A stretch of 8,081 nt of DNA from DATEOR01 sp046734455. GTDB lineage: Bacteria; Actinomycetota; Thermoleophilia; Gaiellales; Gaiellaceae. Both the position numbers and the translations under genes were made by a program. The DNA is taken from positions 1-8,081 of the forward strand of contig JBKPRJ010000025.1 in assembly GCA_046734455.1 (NCBI GenBank), given 5' to 3'. Shown piece by piece: positions 1 through 6,438 of this stretch; positions within the stretch are counted from its first letter, which is position 1; each line of letters starts with the position of its first letter. The notes below the pieces were generated by a model, which was not told where the DNA came from, ran no database searches, and worked only from the letters and a program-made list of their open reading frames with translations.

Positions 1-4
1 CTGA

Positions 5-1327
5 CTAGAGCTCTTTGAAGGCGAGCAAGGTCTCGCGCGCCGCGGCGACGCCGAGCGGGATGTAGCGGAGGAGCAAGCGCTCATTCGGCGAGTGCATGTT
101 TGCGCCGGGAAGCGAGAACCCCGTCAGGATCGTCGGGATGCTGCGGTCGGCCAGCGCGGGCACGAGCGGGATGGTGCCTCCGCTTCGGAGCAGCAACGGA
201 CGCTTTCCGAGCACGCGCTCGAAGGCGTCCTGAGCGAGCTTCACCGCCGGCGCGTCAGGAGAGATGAACCCCGCCGGCGCGGACGACCACCTCTCGACTT
301 CGAGGTCGGCGCCCTCCGGGGCCGCGTCGCCGAGCAGCTGCTCGAAGGCCGCCCCGATTTCCTCGACGTCCTGTCCCGGCGCGAGCCGGATCGAGACGTT
401 CGCCTCCGCCTCGACCGGCAGGACCGTCTTTTGCAGGAGCGGTGAGCCTCCGACGATCCCGTGCGCGTCCACGGCAGGGCCGGCGAGCGTCCGGAGGTAG
501 AACTCCTCCGCAGCGGCCGCGTCCATCGGCCGCGCGCCCTCGGCGGCGAGCACGTCCGCGCCCGGCTCGAGCTCGGCCCAGGATCGCATCTCCTCCTCCG
601 TGGGGGGAATGACGCCGGCGCGCAGCTCGTCCGGGACCGCCACGACGGCCTCGAGCGTCTGCATGAGCGCGTGGACGGCGTTGAGCGCGGCGCCGCCGAA
701 GATCCCGGAGTGAAGGTCGCGCTCGCCGGTGCGCAGCCGGACATGGAAGTAGATGAGGCCGCGCGTGCCGAGGTCGAAGGAGGGCATGTCCTCGCGCGGC
801 ATGCCGCTGTCGAAGATGATGCAGGCGTCGGCGCCGCGCTCGTCGGCCTCGAGGAAGTCGACGATGGAGTGGCCGCCGGTCTCCTCCTCCCCGTCGAAGG
901 CGATCCGCACGTTGACGGGAAGCTCGCCCGCTTGCGCAAGGAGCTCCGCCGCCTTCAGCACGAGGTACGAGTTGCCCTTGTCGTCGATCGAGCCGCGCGC
1001 GTAGAGGTAGCCGTCGCGGATCTCGGGCTCGAAGGGATCCGACTCCCAGAGGTCGAGCGGGGCCGGGGGCTGGACGTCGAAATGGCCGTAGACCATCACT
1101 GTGGGTGCGTCGCGGTTCCCGTTCGACGCGGGGATCTCGCCGACGGCGAGGGGGAAGGTCGGTGTCTCCACGAGCTCTGCTTCCCCGCCCGCCCCGCGGA
1201 CGAAGTCGCAGACCCACTCGCCGGCCCGCCGCACGTCGTCCGCGTGCGCGGGGTCCGCGCTCACGCTCGGGATGCGCAGGAGCTCATAGAGCTCGTCGAG
1301 CCACGCCTGATCGGGACTCTCGGCCAC
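5..1327 (-). CDS. M20 family zinc metallodipeptidase (carnosinase/CNDP-like)
   Basis: Predicted cytoplasmic two-zinc exopeptidase of 440 residues that hydrolyses dipeptides or similar small amide substrates; the exact substrate cannot be read from sequence. All family metal and catalytic positions are visible: H82 and D84 in GHFDVQ, bridging D115 in GSIDDKGN, the Glu pair E148 (general base) and E149 (zinc ligand) in DGEEETGG, D173 in FDSGMP, the lid-domain substrate histidine H206 in DLHSGIFGG, and H412 in NMHSPNER. The order matches human CNDP2 and bacterial M20 dipeptidases, and the length is typical. The frame stays open upstream to about 1747, but family similarity begins at VAESPDQAW, so I start at GTG 1327; there is no clear Shine-Dalgarno sequence. 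It lies 31 nt after the membrane protein gene and is probably the last gene of the sigma-factor operon. No signal peptide is seen. Confidence 0.9.
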   Translation of the reverse strand: MAESPDQAWLDELYELLRIPSVSADPAHADDVRRAGEWVCDFVRGAGGEAELVETPTFPLAVGEIPASNGNRDAPTVMVYGHFDVQPPAPLDLWESDPFEPEIRDGYLYARGSIDDKGNSYLVLKAAELLAQAGELPVNVRIAFDGEEETGGHSIVDFLEADERGADACIIFDSGMPREDMPSFDLGTRGLIYFHVRLRTGERDLHSGIFGGAALNAVHALMQTLEAVVAVPDELRAGVIPPTEEEMRSWAELEPGADVLAAEGARPMDAAAAEEFYLRTLAGPAVDAHGIVGGSPLLQKTVLPVEAEANVSIRLAPGQDVEEIGAAFEQLLGDAAPEGADLEVERWSSAPAGFISPDAPAVKLAQDAFERVLGKRPLLLRSGGTIPLVPALADRSIPTILTGFSLPGANMHSPNERLLLRYIPLGVAAARETLLAFKEL

Positions 1328-1358
1328 GGCCCGCGAGTCTAGCGGTGTGCGTCTGGCG

Positions 1359-1802
1359 TCAGGTGGTCGAAGCCACGGACTCCGGGGGCGCGGAGCAAAG
1401 AACGAATGCGACGACGACGAGCCCGATCCAGGCGCCCCCGAGGATCGGCAGCCCCGCCTGATCGGCGACGGCCGAGCCGACGAACACGTTCGTGAGATAG
1501 CCGAGGAACACCGCCCCGAGCGCGCGGGGGAAGCGGACGTGGGCATCCCCGAGGAGGGAAGCCGCCCGCTGCGTGATCCACGCCGTGATGGCCACCTGTG
1601 CCGCCGCGAGCACAAGGGCGGCGAGGACGAGCCCACCGAGGCCCCGATAGCCATCGGCCGAGCCGATGGCCAGAGCCGTGGCCGACGCGAGCGCGAACGG
1701 CCAGAGAACGACAAGGGCGAGAACCGCGCCCGCGAGGTACCCCGCAAATGCGCCGCCGAGAGCGGCGAAGAAGCCGGGCGCCCGCGAGTACGCCGTTTCC
1801 AC
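1359..1802 (-). CDS. Small integral membrane protein of unknown function
   Basis: A 147-residue protein I do not recognise. It is strongly hydrophobic, with about four likely membrane spans: roughly residues 11-47 (long enough for one or two helices), 54-84, 92-113 and 118-137. Charged residues are few and sit in short connecting loops (GSADGYRG around 47-54, GDAHVRFPR around 85-93). No enzymatic motif or metal-binding cluster is visible. It starts with GTG at 1802, only 11 nt after the sigma-factor stop codon, with no convincing Shine-Dalgarno sequence, so translation is probably coupled to the sigma gene. The M20 peptidase gene follows 31 nt downstream. The hydrophobic pattern is coherent over the whole frame and the opposite-strand frames lack family similarity, which supports a real gene. 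A role linked to sigma-factor activity or peptide metabolism would be a guess from position only. Confidence 0.72.
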   Translation of the reverse strand: METAYSRAPGFFAALGGAFAGYLAGAVLALVVLWPFALASATALAIGSADGYRGLGGLVLAALVLAAAQVAITAWITQRAASLLGDAHVRFPRALGAVFLGYLTNVFVGSAVADQAGLPILGGAWIGLVVVAFVLCSAPPESVASTT

Positions 1803-1813
1803 CGACCCGGCCG

Positions 1814-2893
1814 CTACGCGGCGACGTCGCGCAGCTTCTGCGACTCCGCGAGAGCCTGCAGCTTCTTCAGGCTCTGATTCTCGATCTGGCGCACCCGCTC
1901 ACGGGTGACGTTGAACGTCCGTCCGACCTCGTCGAGCGTCCGCGGGTGCTGGCCGTCGAGTCCGTAACGAAGCTCGAGGACGCGGCGCTCGCGCGGGGAG
2001 AGCGCGCAGAGAATGCGCTTGAGCGTCTCCTTGCGCAGCGTCGTCTCCGCCGCCTCGTCGGGAGCCGCGGCCGACTGGTCGGCGAGGAAGTGCCCGAACT
2101 CCGACTCCTCCTCGTCGCCCACCGGCTTCTCGAGGGAGATCGGAGCCTGCGCGCTCCGCCGGATCTGCTCGACCTCCTCGCGGTCGATGTCGAGCTCGCG
2201 GGCGATCTCGTCGGCCGTGGGATCGTGTCCCAACTCGGCGAGCAGCTTGCGCTCGACCCGGCCGATCTTGTTGAGCTTCTCCACGACGTGAACGGGCATG
2301 CGGATCGTCCGCGCCTTATCCGCGAGCGCGCGGGCGACAGCCTGGCGGATCCACCAGGTCGCATACGTGGAGAACTTGAAGCCCTTGCGGTAGTCGAACT
2401 TCTCGGCGGCGCGAACCAGGCCGATCGTCCCCTCCTGGATGAGATCGAGGAAGGGCAGGCCCTGGTTGCGATAGTTCTTCGCGATCGAGACGACGAGGCG
2501 CAGATTCGCCTCGACCATCTGCTGCTTTGCGCGGTGGTCTCCGCGCTCGATCCGCTTCGAGAGCTCGACCTCCTGCGCGGCGGTCAGGAGGTGCACCTTG
2601 CCGATGTCTTTGAGGAAGAGCTGGAGGGAATCCGTCGACACCTCGGAGACGTCAGGCTGCGCCGTAGCCGCCTCCTCTTCTTCCGGCTCTGCTTCGACGA
2701 GCTCGATGTGGAGCTCTTCGAGAGCCTGGTAGAACTCGTCGATCTGCGCGGTGTCGAGATCGAGCTCGTCCAGCGCGAGAGCGACTTCTTCCTGCGTCAG
2801 GAAGCCGGCCTCCTGGCCCTGGCGGACGAGCGCCTTGGTGGCGTCGTCGTCCAGCGTCAAAGCCTTCGCTCCATTCCCTCTCCCCTCTCCCAA
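1814..2893 (-). CDS. rpoD: RNA polymerase sigma-70 factor, primary (RpoD/SigA) type
   Basis: A 359-residue sigma factor that directs RNA polymerase to -35/-10 promoters. Regions in order: region 1.1 (about 18-68, GQEAGFLTQEEV), an acidic linker (about 66-76), region 1.2 (about 88-120, LQLFLKDIGKVHLL), region 2 (about 123-193, with NLRLVVSIAKNY, DLIQEGTIGLVRA and KFSTYATWWIRQA, which bind core and melt the -10), region 3 (about 200-280) and region 4 (about 290-346, with LSPRERRVLELRYGL and the -35-binding helix-turn-helix TLDEVGRTFNVTRERVRQIE). An intact region 1.1 and the 2.3/2.4 sequence point to a primary or close group 2 factor. The tail after region 4 (ALAESQKLRDVAA) lacks the RHPSRS-like ending common in RpoD, so it may be one of several RpoD paralogues. 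The chosen start is TTG at 2893, preceded by AGGAGG at a 7-nt spacing. A TTG at 2860 is an alternative that leaves region 1.1 intact. Confidence 0.93.
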   Translation of the reverse strand: MGEGRGNGAKALTLDDDATKALVRQGQEAGFLTQEEVALALDELDLDTAQIDEFYQALEELHIELVEAEPEEEEAATAQPDVSEVSTDSLQLFLKDIGKVHLLTAAQEVELSKRIERGDHRAKQQMVEANLRLVVSIAKNYRNQGLPFLDLIQEGTIGLVRAAEKFDYRKGFKFSTYATWWIRQAVARALADKARTIRMPVHVVEKLNKIGRVERKLLAELGHDPTADEIARELDIDREEVEQIRRSAQAPISLEKPVGDEEESEFGHFLADQSAAAPDEAAETTLRKETLKRILCALSPRERRVLELRYGLDGQHPRTLDEVGRTFNVTRERVRQIENQSLKKLQALAESQKLRDVAA

Positions 2894-2900
2894 GTGGCCC

Positions 2901-2906
2901 CCTCCT
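2901..2906 (-). promoter_or_regulatory. Strong Shine-Dalgarno deciding the sigma-factor TTG start
   Basis: Reading the minus strand, AGGAGG lies 7 nt before the TTG at 2893. It is the best ribosome-binding site seen in the window and supports a rare TTG start over internal choices. It sits where transcription from the promoter at 2910-2937 would begin, so that transcript might carry it incompletely. Confidence 0.65.
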
Positions 2907-2909
2907 CTG

Positions 2910-2937
2910 ACCGTATTGACGGCCCCCGATTTGTCAA
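2910..2937 (-). promoter_or_regulatory. Predicted primary-sigma promoter for the sigma-factor operon
   Basis: On the minus strand a perfect TTGACA (2937-2932) is followed after 16 nt by TACGGT (2915-2910), which fits the relaxed TANNNT -10 of high-GC actinobacteria. Transcription would start near 2903, giving a leader of about 10 nt before the TTG at 2893. A SigA-type promoter in front of a SigA-type gene would allow self-maintenance. The -35 is strong and the -10 is only fair. Confidence 0.55.
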
Positions 2938-2985
2938 CGGCCTCTCTGTGCCGGATCCCACGCTTGTGTGGCGCGACTCTTGCAC

Positions 2986-3004
2986 GGCGACCGGATGGTT
3001 CGCC
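2986..3004. other. Possible small stem-loop between the TPR and sigma genes
   Basis: Seven pairs with one bulged base form from GGCGACC and GGTTCGCC around the four-base loop GGAT (plus-strand reading). It lies in the 139-nt gap after the TPR gene stop and before the sigma-gene promoter. There is no U-tract, so intrinsic termination is not supported. The rest of this gap (2938-3032) shows nothing else I recognise. Confidence 0.25.
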
Positions 3005-3032
3005 ATGGGCCGACTGGACTATTTGTTAGACG

Positions 3033-4001
3033 TTAGGTCCCAATGGCTTCAAGACGGGAAAGGAGCGATTTTGCTTCCCGGCTGTAGAGACTTTCGGGCC
3101 TGGTAGCGGCGGCTTTCTCGAGCTGAGCCCGTGCGTCCTGGACGTCTCGGATCCAGAGCAGGAGAACTCCGAGGTGGAAACGGACGAGGGCGGAGTCGGG
3201 GTTGTCGCGGGCCAGCGGGCCGAGTCGCGAGAACGCAGCAGACGGATCGTCCTTGTCGAACCGCCCGACGCCGGCTGCCACCTTCGCGTCCAGGCGGTCG
3301 GGCGCGAGCTCGAGGGCGCGGTCGAACGCGGCCCGTGCGGAAAGCGGCTTCCCGACCCGCTGCAGCGCGGTTCCGTACAGGATCCAATCGTCCGCCTTGC
3401 CGCCGTCGCGCGCGGCCTGCTCGAGGGCATCGAGCTGTTCCTGCGCCGACTTGCCGGCGAGGCCCTTGGGCGGCTGGAGAGTCGTGAAGAACGAGGGCAG
3501 CCCCGGTGCCATGTCCGGGTGGAGGAGGTCCCCCGCCCGCACGGCAGATTGCGAGTCGGGCTCGACCTCGACGGCCTTTCGCCACTCGGCCGCCGCATCT
3601 TCCTGCTGCCCCTCGGCGTAGAGCGCGAGCCCGAGGTGAAGATGGACGAGCGCGCTCTCCGGGTGCGACGCCTCGAGCTGCCGCAGGCGCTCGAGCGTGC
3701 CGTCCGGCCACGACGCGATCGCAGCGCCGACCGCGGCCTCGACCGACTCCGGGTGCTCGCGCAGCACCGCGGCGAACCGCGAGCGGGCTTCCTCCGTCCG
3801 TCCGCTGTCGTAGGCCCGCTCTGCGACCCGGAGCGCCTGGGCCTCGGCATCGTCTCCGAGGATCACGCTGAGCTCCAGAACAGGGGGCCTCCGTTCGGGG
3901 CTCGAGTCGCCGCGTCCGATCAGCGCGACCCCCGCGACGACCGCTGCCGCGACCACGGCCAAAACCCCGACGATCAGCCGGATGCGGGTGCGGGGGGACA
4001 C
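3033..4001 (-). CDS. Membrane-anchored TPR-repeat protein of unknown function
   Basis: A 322-residue protein. A basic N-terminus (SPRTRIR) precedes one hydrophobic span at about residues 9-28, then GRGDSSPERR, which suggests an uncleaved signal anchor with the bulk of the protein outside the membrane. The rest is alpha-helical with tetratricopeptide-like repeats at about 54-86 (AYDSGRTEEARSRFAAVL), 117-149 (LGLALYAEGQQEDAAAEW), 205-236 (LYGTALQRVGKPLSARAAF) and 271-303 (FHLGVLLLWIRDVQDARAQL). Such repeats bind partner proteins; no enzymatic domain is seen. A less regular stretch at 160-200 contains a Pro/Gly segment (LQPPKGLAGKS). The start is GTG at 4001, giving the signal anchor directly; no strong Shine-Dalgarno is visible. 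The gene is transcribed divergently from the cysteine operon across a 62-nt gap. It may be an assembly or respiratory-complex scaffold, but that is a guess. Confidence 0.8.
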   Translation of the reverse strand: MSPRTRIRLIVGVLAVVAAAVVAGVALIGRGDSSPERRPPVLELSVILGDDAEAQALRVAERAYDSGRTEEARSRFAAVLREHPESVEAAVGAAIASWPDGTLERLRQLEASHPESALVHLHLGLALYAEGQQEDAAAEWRKAVEVEPDSQSAVRAGDLLHPDMAPGLPSFFTTLQPPKGLAGKSAQEQLDALEQAARDGGKADDWILYGTALQRVGKPLSARAAFDRALELAPDRLDAKVAAGVGRFDKDDPSAAFSRLGPLARDNPDSALVRFHLGVLLLWIRDVQDARAQLEKAAATRPESLYSREAKSLLSRLEAIGT

Positions 4002-4044
4002 CTGCCGAGCGTAGCCCGAGCACGCATGGCGCCCGAGGTCAAGT

Positions 4045-4053
4045 TGCTATATT
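4045..4053 (+). promoter_or_regulatory. Predicted extended -10 promoter for the cysteine operon
   Basis: TGC followed by TATATT (4048-4053) is an AT-rich island in GC-rich DNA and matches an extended -10 element. No good -35 lies 16-18 nt upstream. Transcription would begin around 4060, leaving a leader of only a few bases before ATG 4064. The absence of a Shine-Dalgarno there fits a leaderless or nearly leaderless transcript, which is common in actinobacteria. Confidence 0.5.
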
Positions 4054-4063
4054 TCGTGAAGTT

Positions 4064-5239
4064 ATGACGACCTACCGCGAGCTCCTCCAGCAGACCAAGT
4101 CCGAGATCGACGAGGTCGACGCAGCCGAGGCGCAGGAACTCCTCTCCGAGAACTCGGTGGCCGTGGTGGACGTTCGCGAGCGGGACGAGTGGGACGAGGG
4201 CCACCTCCCGCGCGCGATCCACGTTCCGCGCGGCAACCTGGAGTCGCGGATCGAGCGCGCCGTCCCGGACAAGTCGAACAAGGTGCTCGTCTACTGCGCC
4301 GCCGGCAACCGCTCTGCGTTCGCCGCGAAAACGCTCGAAGAGCTCGGGTACGAGAGCGTCGTCTCCCTCGCCGGCGGCTTTACCGACTGGAAGCGGAATG
4401 GCCTTCCCTACGAGGTCCCGGAGGCGCTCGACGCCGCTAAGCGCCGCCGTTACAGCCGGCACCTCCTGATCCCGGAGGTCGGCGAGGAGGGCCAGCTCAA
4501 GCTCCTCGAGTCGCGCATCCTCCTGATCGGCGCAGGCGGGCTCGGCTCGCCGGCCTCGCTCTACCTCGCCGCCGCAGGCGTGGGCACGCTCGGCATCGTC
4601 GACGACGACGCGGTCGACGAGACCAACCTTCAGCGCCAGATCGTCCACTCGACCGACCGTCTCGGCGAGTCGAAGGCCGACTCGGCCAAGCGGACGATCG
4701 AGGCGCTGAACCCTGACGTCACCGTGAAGGTCTTCAAGGAGCGCCTCACCTCGGAGAACGTCGATCGCATCCTCGGCGAAGGCTGGGACGTGATCGTGGA
4801 CGGCGCCGACAACTTCCCCACGCGCTACCTCCTGAACGACGCCTCCGTGTGGCACGGCATCCCCGTCGTGCACGGCTCGATCTTCCGCTTCGAGGGCCAG
4901 GTGACGGTCTTCAAGCCGCACGAAGGCCCGTGCTACCGCTGCCTCTTCCCGCAGCCGCCTCCACCGGAGCTCGCCCCGAGCTGCGCCGAGGGCGGAGTGC
5001 TCGGCGTCCTCCCGGGGGTTGTCGGCTCGCTCCAGGCGAACGAGGCGCTGAAGCTCGCGCTCGGGATCGGCGACCCGCTGGTCGGCCGCCTGCAGATGTT
5101 CGACGCCCTGGAGGGCACGTTCACCGAGATCTCGCTGCGTCGCGATCCCGACTGCCCGGTCTGCGGCGAGAGCCCCACGATCACGAGCTACATCGACTAC
5201 GTCGAGTTCTGCCAGGGCGGGAGGACGCACGTAGCGTGA
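4064..5239 (+). CDS. moeZ: Rhodanese-E1 fusion: sulfur-carrier adenylyltransferase/sulfurtransferase (MoeZ/MoeB/ThiF family)
   Basis: A 391-residue enzyme that should adenylate the C-terminal glycine of a ubiquitin-like sulfur carrier, here most likely CysO, and transfer sulfur to make the thiocarboxylate. The N-terminal rhodanese domain (about 15-118) has DVRERDEWDEGHLP and the persulfide loop CAAGNR with C78. The ThiF/E1 domain (about 125-385) has the ATP loop GAGGLGSP (156-163), N188 and R191 in ETNLQRQ, K204, D249 in DGADNF, a candidate thiol C307 in APSCAEGG, and zinc ligands C290/C293 (CYRC) and C364/C367 (CPVC). Mtb MoeZ and human MOCS3 carry the rhodanese domain at the C-terminus; here the order is reversed. 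ATG 4064 follows a likely extended -10. The stop overlaps the next start by 4 nt (GTGA), linking it to cysO-cysM. It may also serve MoaD or other carriers. Confidence 0.9.
   Translation: MTTYRELLQQTKSEIDEVDAAEAQELLSENSVAVVDVRERDEWDEGHLPRAIHVPRGNLESRIERAVPDKSNKVLVYCAAGNRSAFAAKTLEELGYESVVSLAGGFTDWKRNGLPYEVPEALDAAKRRRYSRHLLIPEVGEEGQLKLLESRILLIGAGGLGSPASLYLAAAGVGTLGIVDDDAVDETNLQRQIVHSTDRLGESKADSAKRTIEALNPDVTVKVFKERLTSENVDRILGEGWDVIVDGADNFPTRYLLNDASVWHGIPVVHGSIFRFEGQVTVFKPHEGPCYRCLFPQPPPPELAPSCAEGGVLGVLPGVVGSLQANEALKLALGIGDPLVGRLQMFDALEGTFTEISLRRDPDCPVCGESPTITSYIDYVEFCQGGRTHVA
5220..5224 (+). promoter_or_regulatory. Shine-Dalgarno for the CysO-CysM gene inside the moeZ end
   Basis: GGAGG within the last codons of moeZ lies 11 nt before the GTG at 5236. 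It supports this GTG as the real start of the CysO module, and the GTGA overlap implies coupled translation. Confidence 0.5.
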
Positions 5240-6438
5240 CGCGCGTCCGCATCCCACCCACCCTCCGCGACGCCGTCGGCGGCGCACGCGAGGTCGACGC
5301 AGCGGGGTCGACCGTCCGCGAGCTGCTCGCCGATCTGGCCGAGCGCTTCCCCGGGCTCGGCCACCAGGTGCTCGAGAACGGGAACGAGATCGCGCCGTTC
5401 GTGAACGTCTACGTGAACAACGAGGACGTCCGCACCCTCGACGGGCTCGACACGCCGGTAGGCGAAGGCACATCGGTCATCCTCCTCCCCGCGATGGCCG
5501 GGGGCGAGCAAACGCTCACCCCGTCGCTACTCGAGGCGATCGGCCGCACACCGATCGTCGAGCTCTCCCGCCTCTCCCCCGCGGGAGGGGCGCGCCTCTA
5601 CGCGAAGCTCGAAGGCCAGAACCCGACCGGCTCGATCAAGGACCGCATCGCGAAGACGATGGTCGAGGCCGCCGAGGCCTCCGGCGAGCTCGAGCCGGGC
5701 CGCGTGCTGCTCGAGCCGACGAGCGGCAACACCGGCATCTCGCTCGCAATGGTGGCGAAGCTCAAGGGCTATCCACTCACCTGCGTCCTCCCGGAGAACT
5801 CGACCCCCGAGCGCGTCCGCATGCTCGAGCTCTACGGCGCCAAGATCGTCTTCTCGCCCGGGAGCGAGGGCTCCAACGGCGCCGTCCGCCAGGCGCTGCG
5901 CCTCGCAGAGACCGACTCGCGCTACTTCGTGCTCAACCAGTACGCGAACGAGGCGAACCCCCGCGCCCACTACGAGGGAACGGGCGCGGAGATCGCCGAG
6001 GCGCTTCCCCGCGTTGACGCCTTCGTGGCCGGCCTCGGCACGGGCGGCACGCTGATGGGCGCCGGGGAGCGCCTGCGCGAGTCCTTCCCCGAGGTGCTCG
6101 TCGCCGCAGCGGAGCCCTTCCAGGGCGACCTCGTCTACGGCCTGCGCTCGCTCGCCGACGGCTACGTCCCGCCGGTACTCGACGTCTCGAGGCTCGACCG
6201 GAAGATCCTCGTCTCCAACGAGGAGTCGGTCACCGGCTTGCGCGCGCTCCTCGACCGCGAGGGCATCTTCGCGGGCGTCTCCTCCGGCGCGGTCATCCAC
6301 GTCGCGCGCCGGATCGCATCCGAGCTCGACGAGGACGCCGTCGTCGTCGCAGTGCTCGCGGACGCGGGCTGGAAGTACCTCTCCGCCGACTTCTGGACGG
6401 AAGGCGCGCGGGCGATGGAAGACCACGTCTGGTGGTGA
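5236..6438 (+). CDS. cysO-cysM: CysO-CysM fusion: ubiquitin-like sulfur carrier joined to PLP cysteine synthase
   Basis: One uninterrupted 400-residue frame with two modules. Residues 1-90 are a beta-grasp sulfur carrier like Mtb CysO (IPPTLRDAVGG, FVNVYVNNEDVR, SVILLPAMAGG) with the Gly-Gly tail at 89-90. Residues about 91-400 are a CysM-type cysteine synthase: PLP lysine K135 in NPTGSIKDR, substrate loop TSGNT at 162-166, glycine-rich phosphate loop GTGGTLMG around 268-275, and C-terminal DAGWKYLS. R304 in YGLRS aligns with Mtb CysM R220, which selects O-phosphoserine. Expected reaction: O-phosphoserine plus CysO thiocarboxylate gives CysO-cysteine. There is no stop after Gly90. Met87 (5494) could start CysM separately, but it has no Shine-Dalgarno and would not free the CysO tail. 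The start is GTG 5236, overlapping the moeZ stop by 4 nt; the end overlaps mec. A lost stop through sequence error cannot be excluded. Confidence 0.9.
   Translation: MTRVRIPPTLRDAVGGAREVDAAGSTVRELLADLAERFPGLGHQVLENGNEIAPFVNVYVNNEDVRTLDGLDTPVGEGTSVILLPAMAGGEQTLTPSLLEAIGRTPIVELSRLSPAGGARLYAKLEGQNPTGSIKDRIAKTMVEAAEASGELEPGRVLLEPTSGNTGISLAMVAKLKGYPLTCVLPENSTPERVRMLELYGAKIVFSPGSEGSNGAVRQALRLAETDSRYFVLNQYANEANPRAHYEGTGAEIAEALPRVDAFVAGLGTGGTLMGAGERLRESFPEVLVAAAEPFQGDLVYGLRSLADGYVPPVLDVSRLDRKILVSNEESVTGLRALLDREGIFAGVSSGAVIHVARRIASELDEDAVVVAVLADAGWKYLSADFWTEGARAMEDHVWW
5494..5508 (+). other. CysO Gly-Gly tail/CysM junction with internal in-frame ATG
   Basis: These codons read M-A-G-G-E. The glycines are the expected thiocarboxylation tail of CysO (Mtb CysO ends AVAGG) and CysM similarity begins within a few residues (LLEAIGRTP). 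In place of the usual stop there is GAG. The upstream bases are pyrimidine-rich (TCATCCTCCTCCCCGCG), so a ribosome-binding site for the ATG is absent. The next few codons hold no ATG, GTG or TTG that could start CysM instead. Confidence 0.7.

Noticed and set aside
461..1342. Plus-strand open frame of 293 codons
   Set aside because: Antisense shadow of the M20 dipeptidase, whose catalytic motifs are all intact on the minus strand.
1328..1747. N-terminal extension of the M20 peptidase frame up to 1747
   Set aside because: The extra 140 residues are Ser/Arg/Pro-rich, overlap the membrane-protein gene in another frame and have no family similarity.
2986..3004. Rho-independent terminator after the TPR gene
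   Set aside because: The stem is short, bulged and lacks a T-tract on the transcribed strand.
1598..3106. Long plus-strand open frame (502 codons) across the sigma gene
   Set aside because: It is antisense to rpoD, Leu/Arg/Asp-rich with no domain; high GC suppresses stops on the opposite strand.
4849..5235. Extension of the CysO-CysM frame upstream to 4849
   Set aside because: It overlaps the E1 catalytic region in another frame and is Arg/Pro-rich; CysO similarity starts at GTG 5236.
3974..5473. Minus-strand open frame of 499 codons
   Set aside because: Antisense to the rhodanese-E1 and CysO coding sequence, with low-complexity Arg/Val/Glu composition.
5500..5504. Programmed frameshift at the G run in the CysO tail to release free CysO
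   Set aside because: Following the -1 and +1 frames from this point I met no early stop codon, so slipping here would not end the protein after Gly-Gly.
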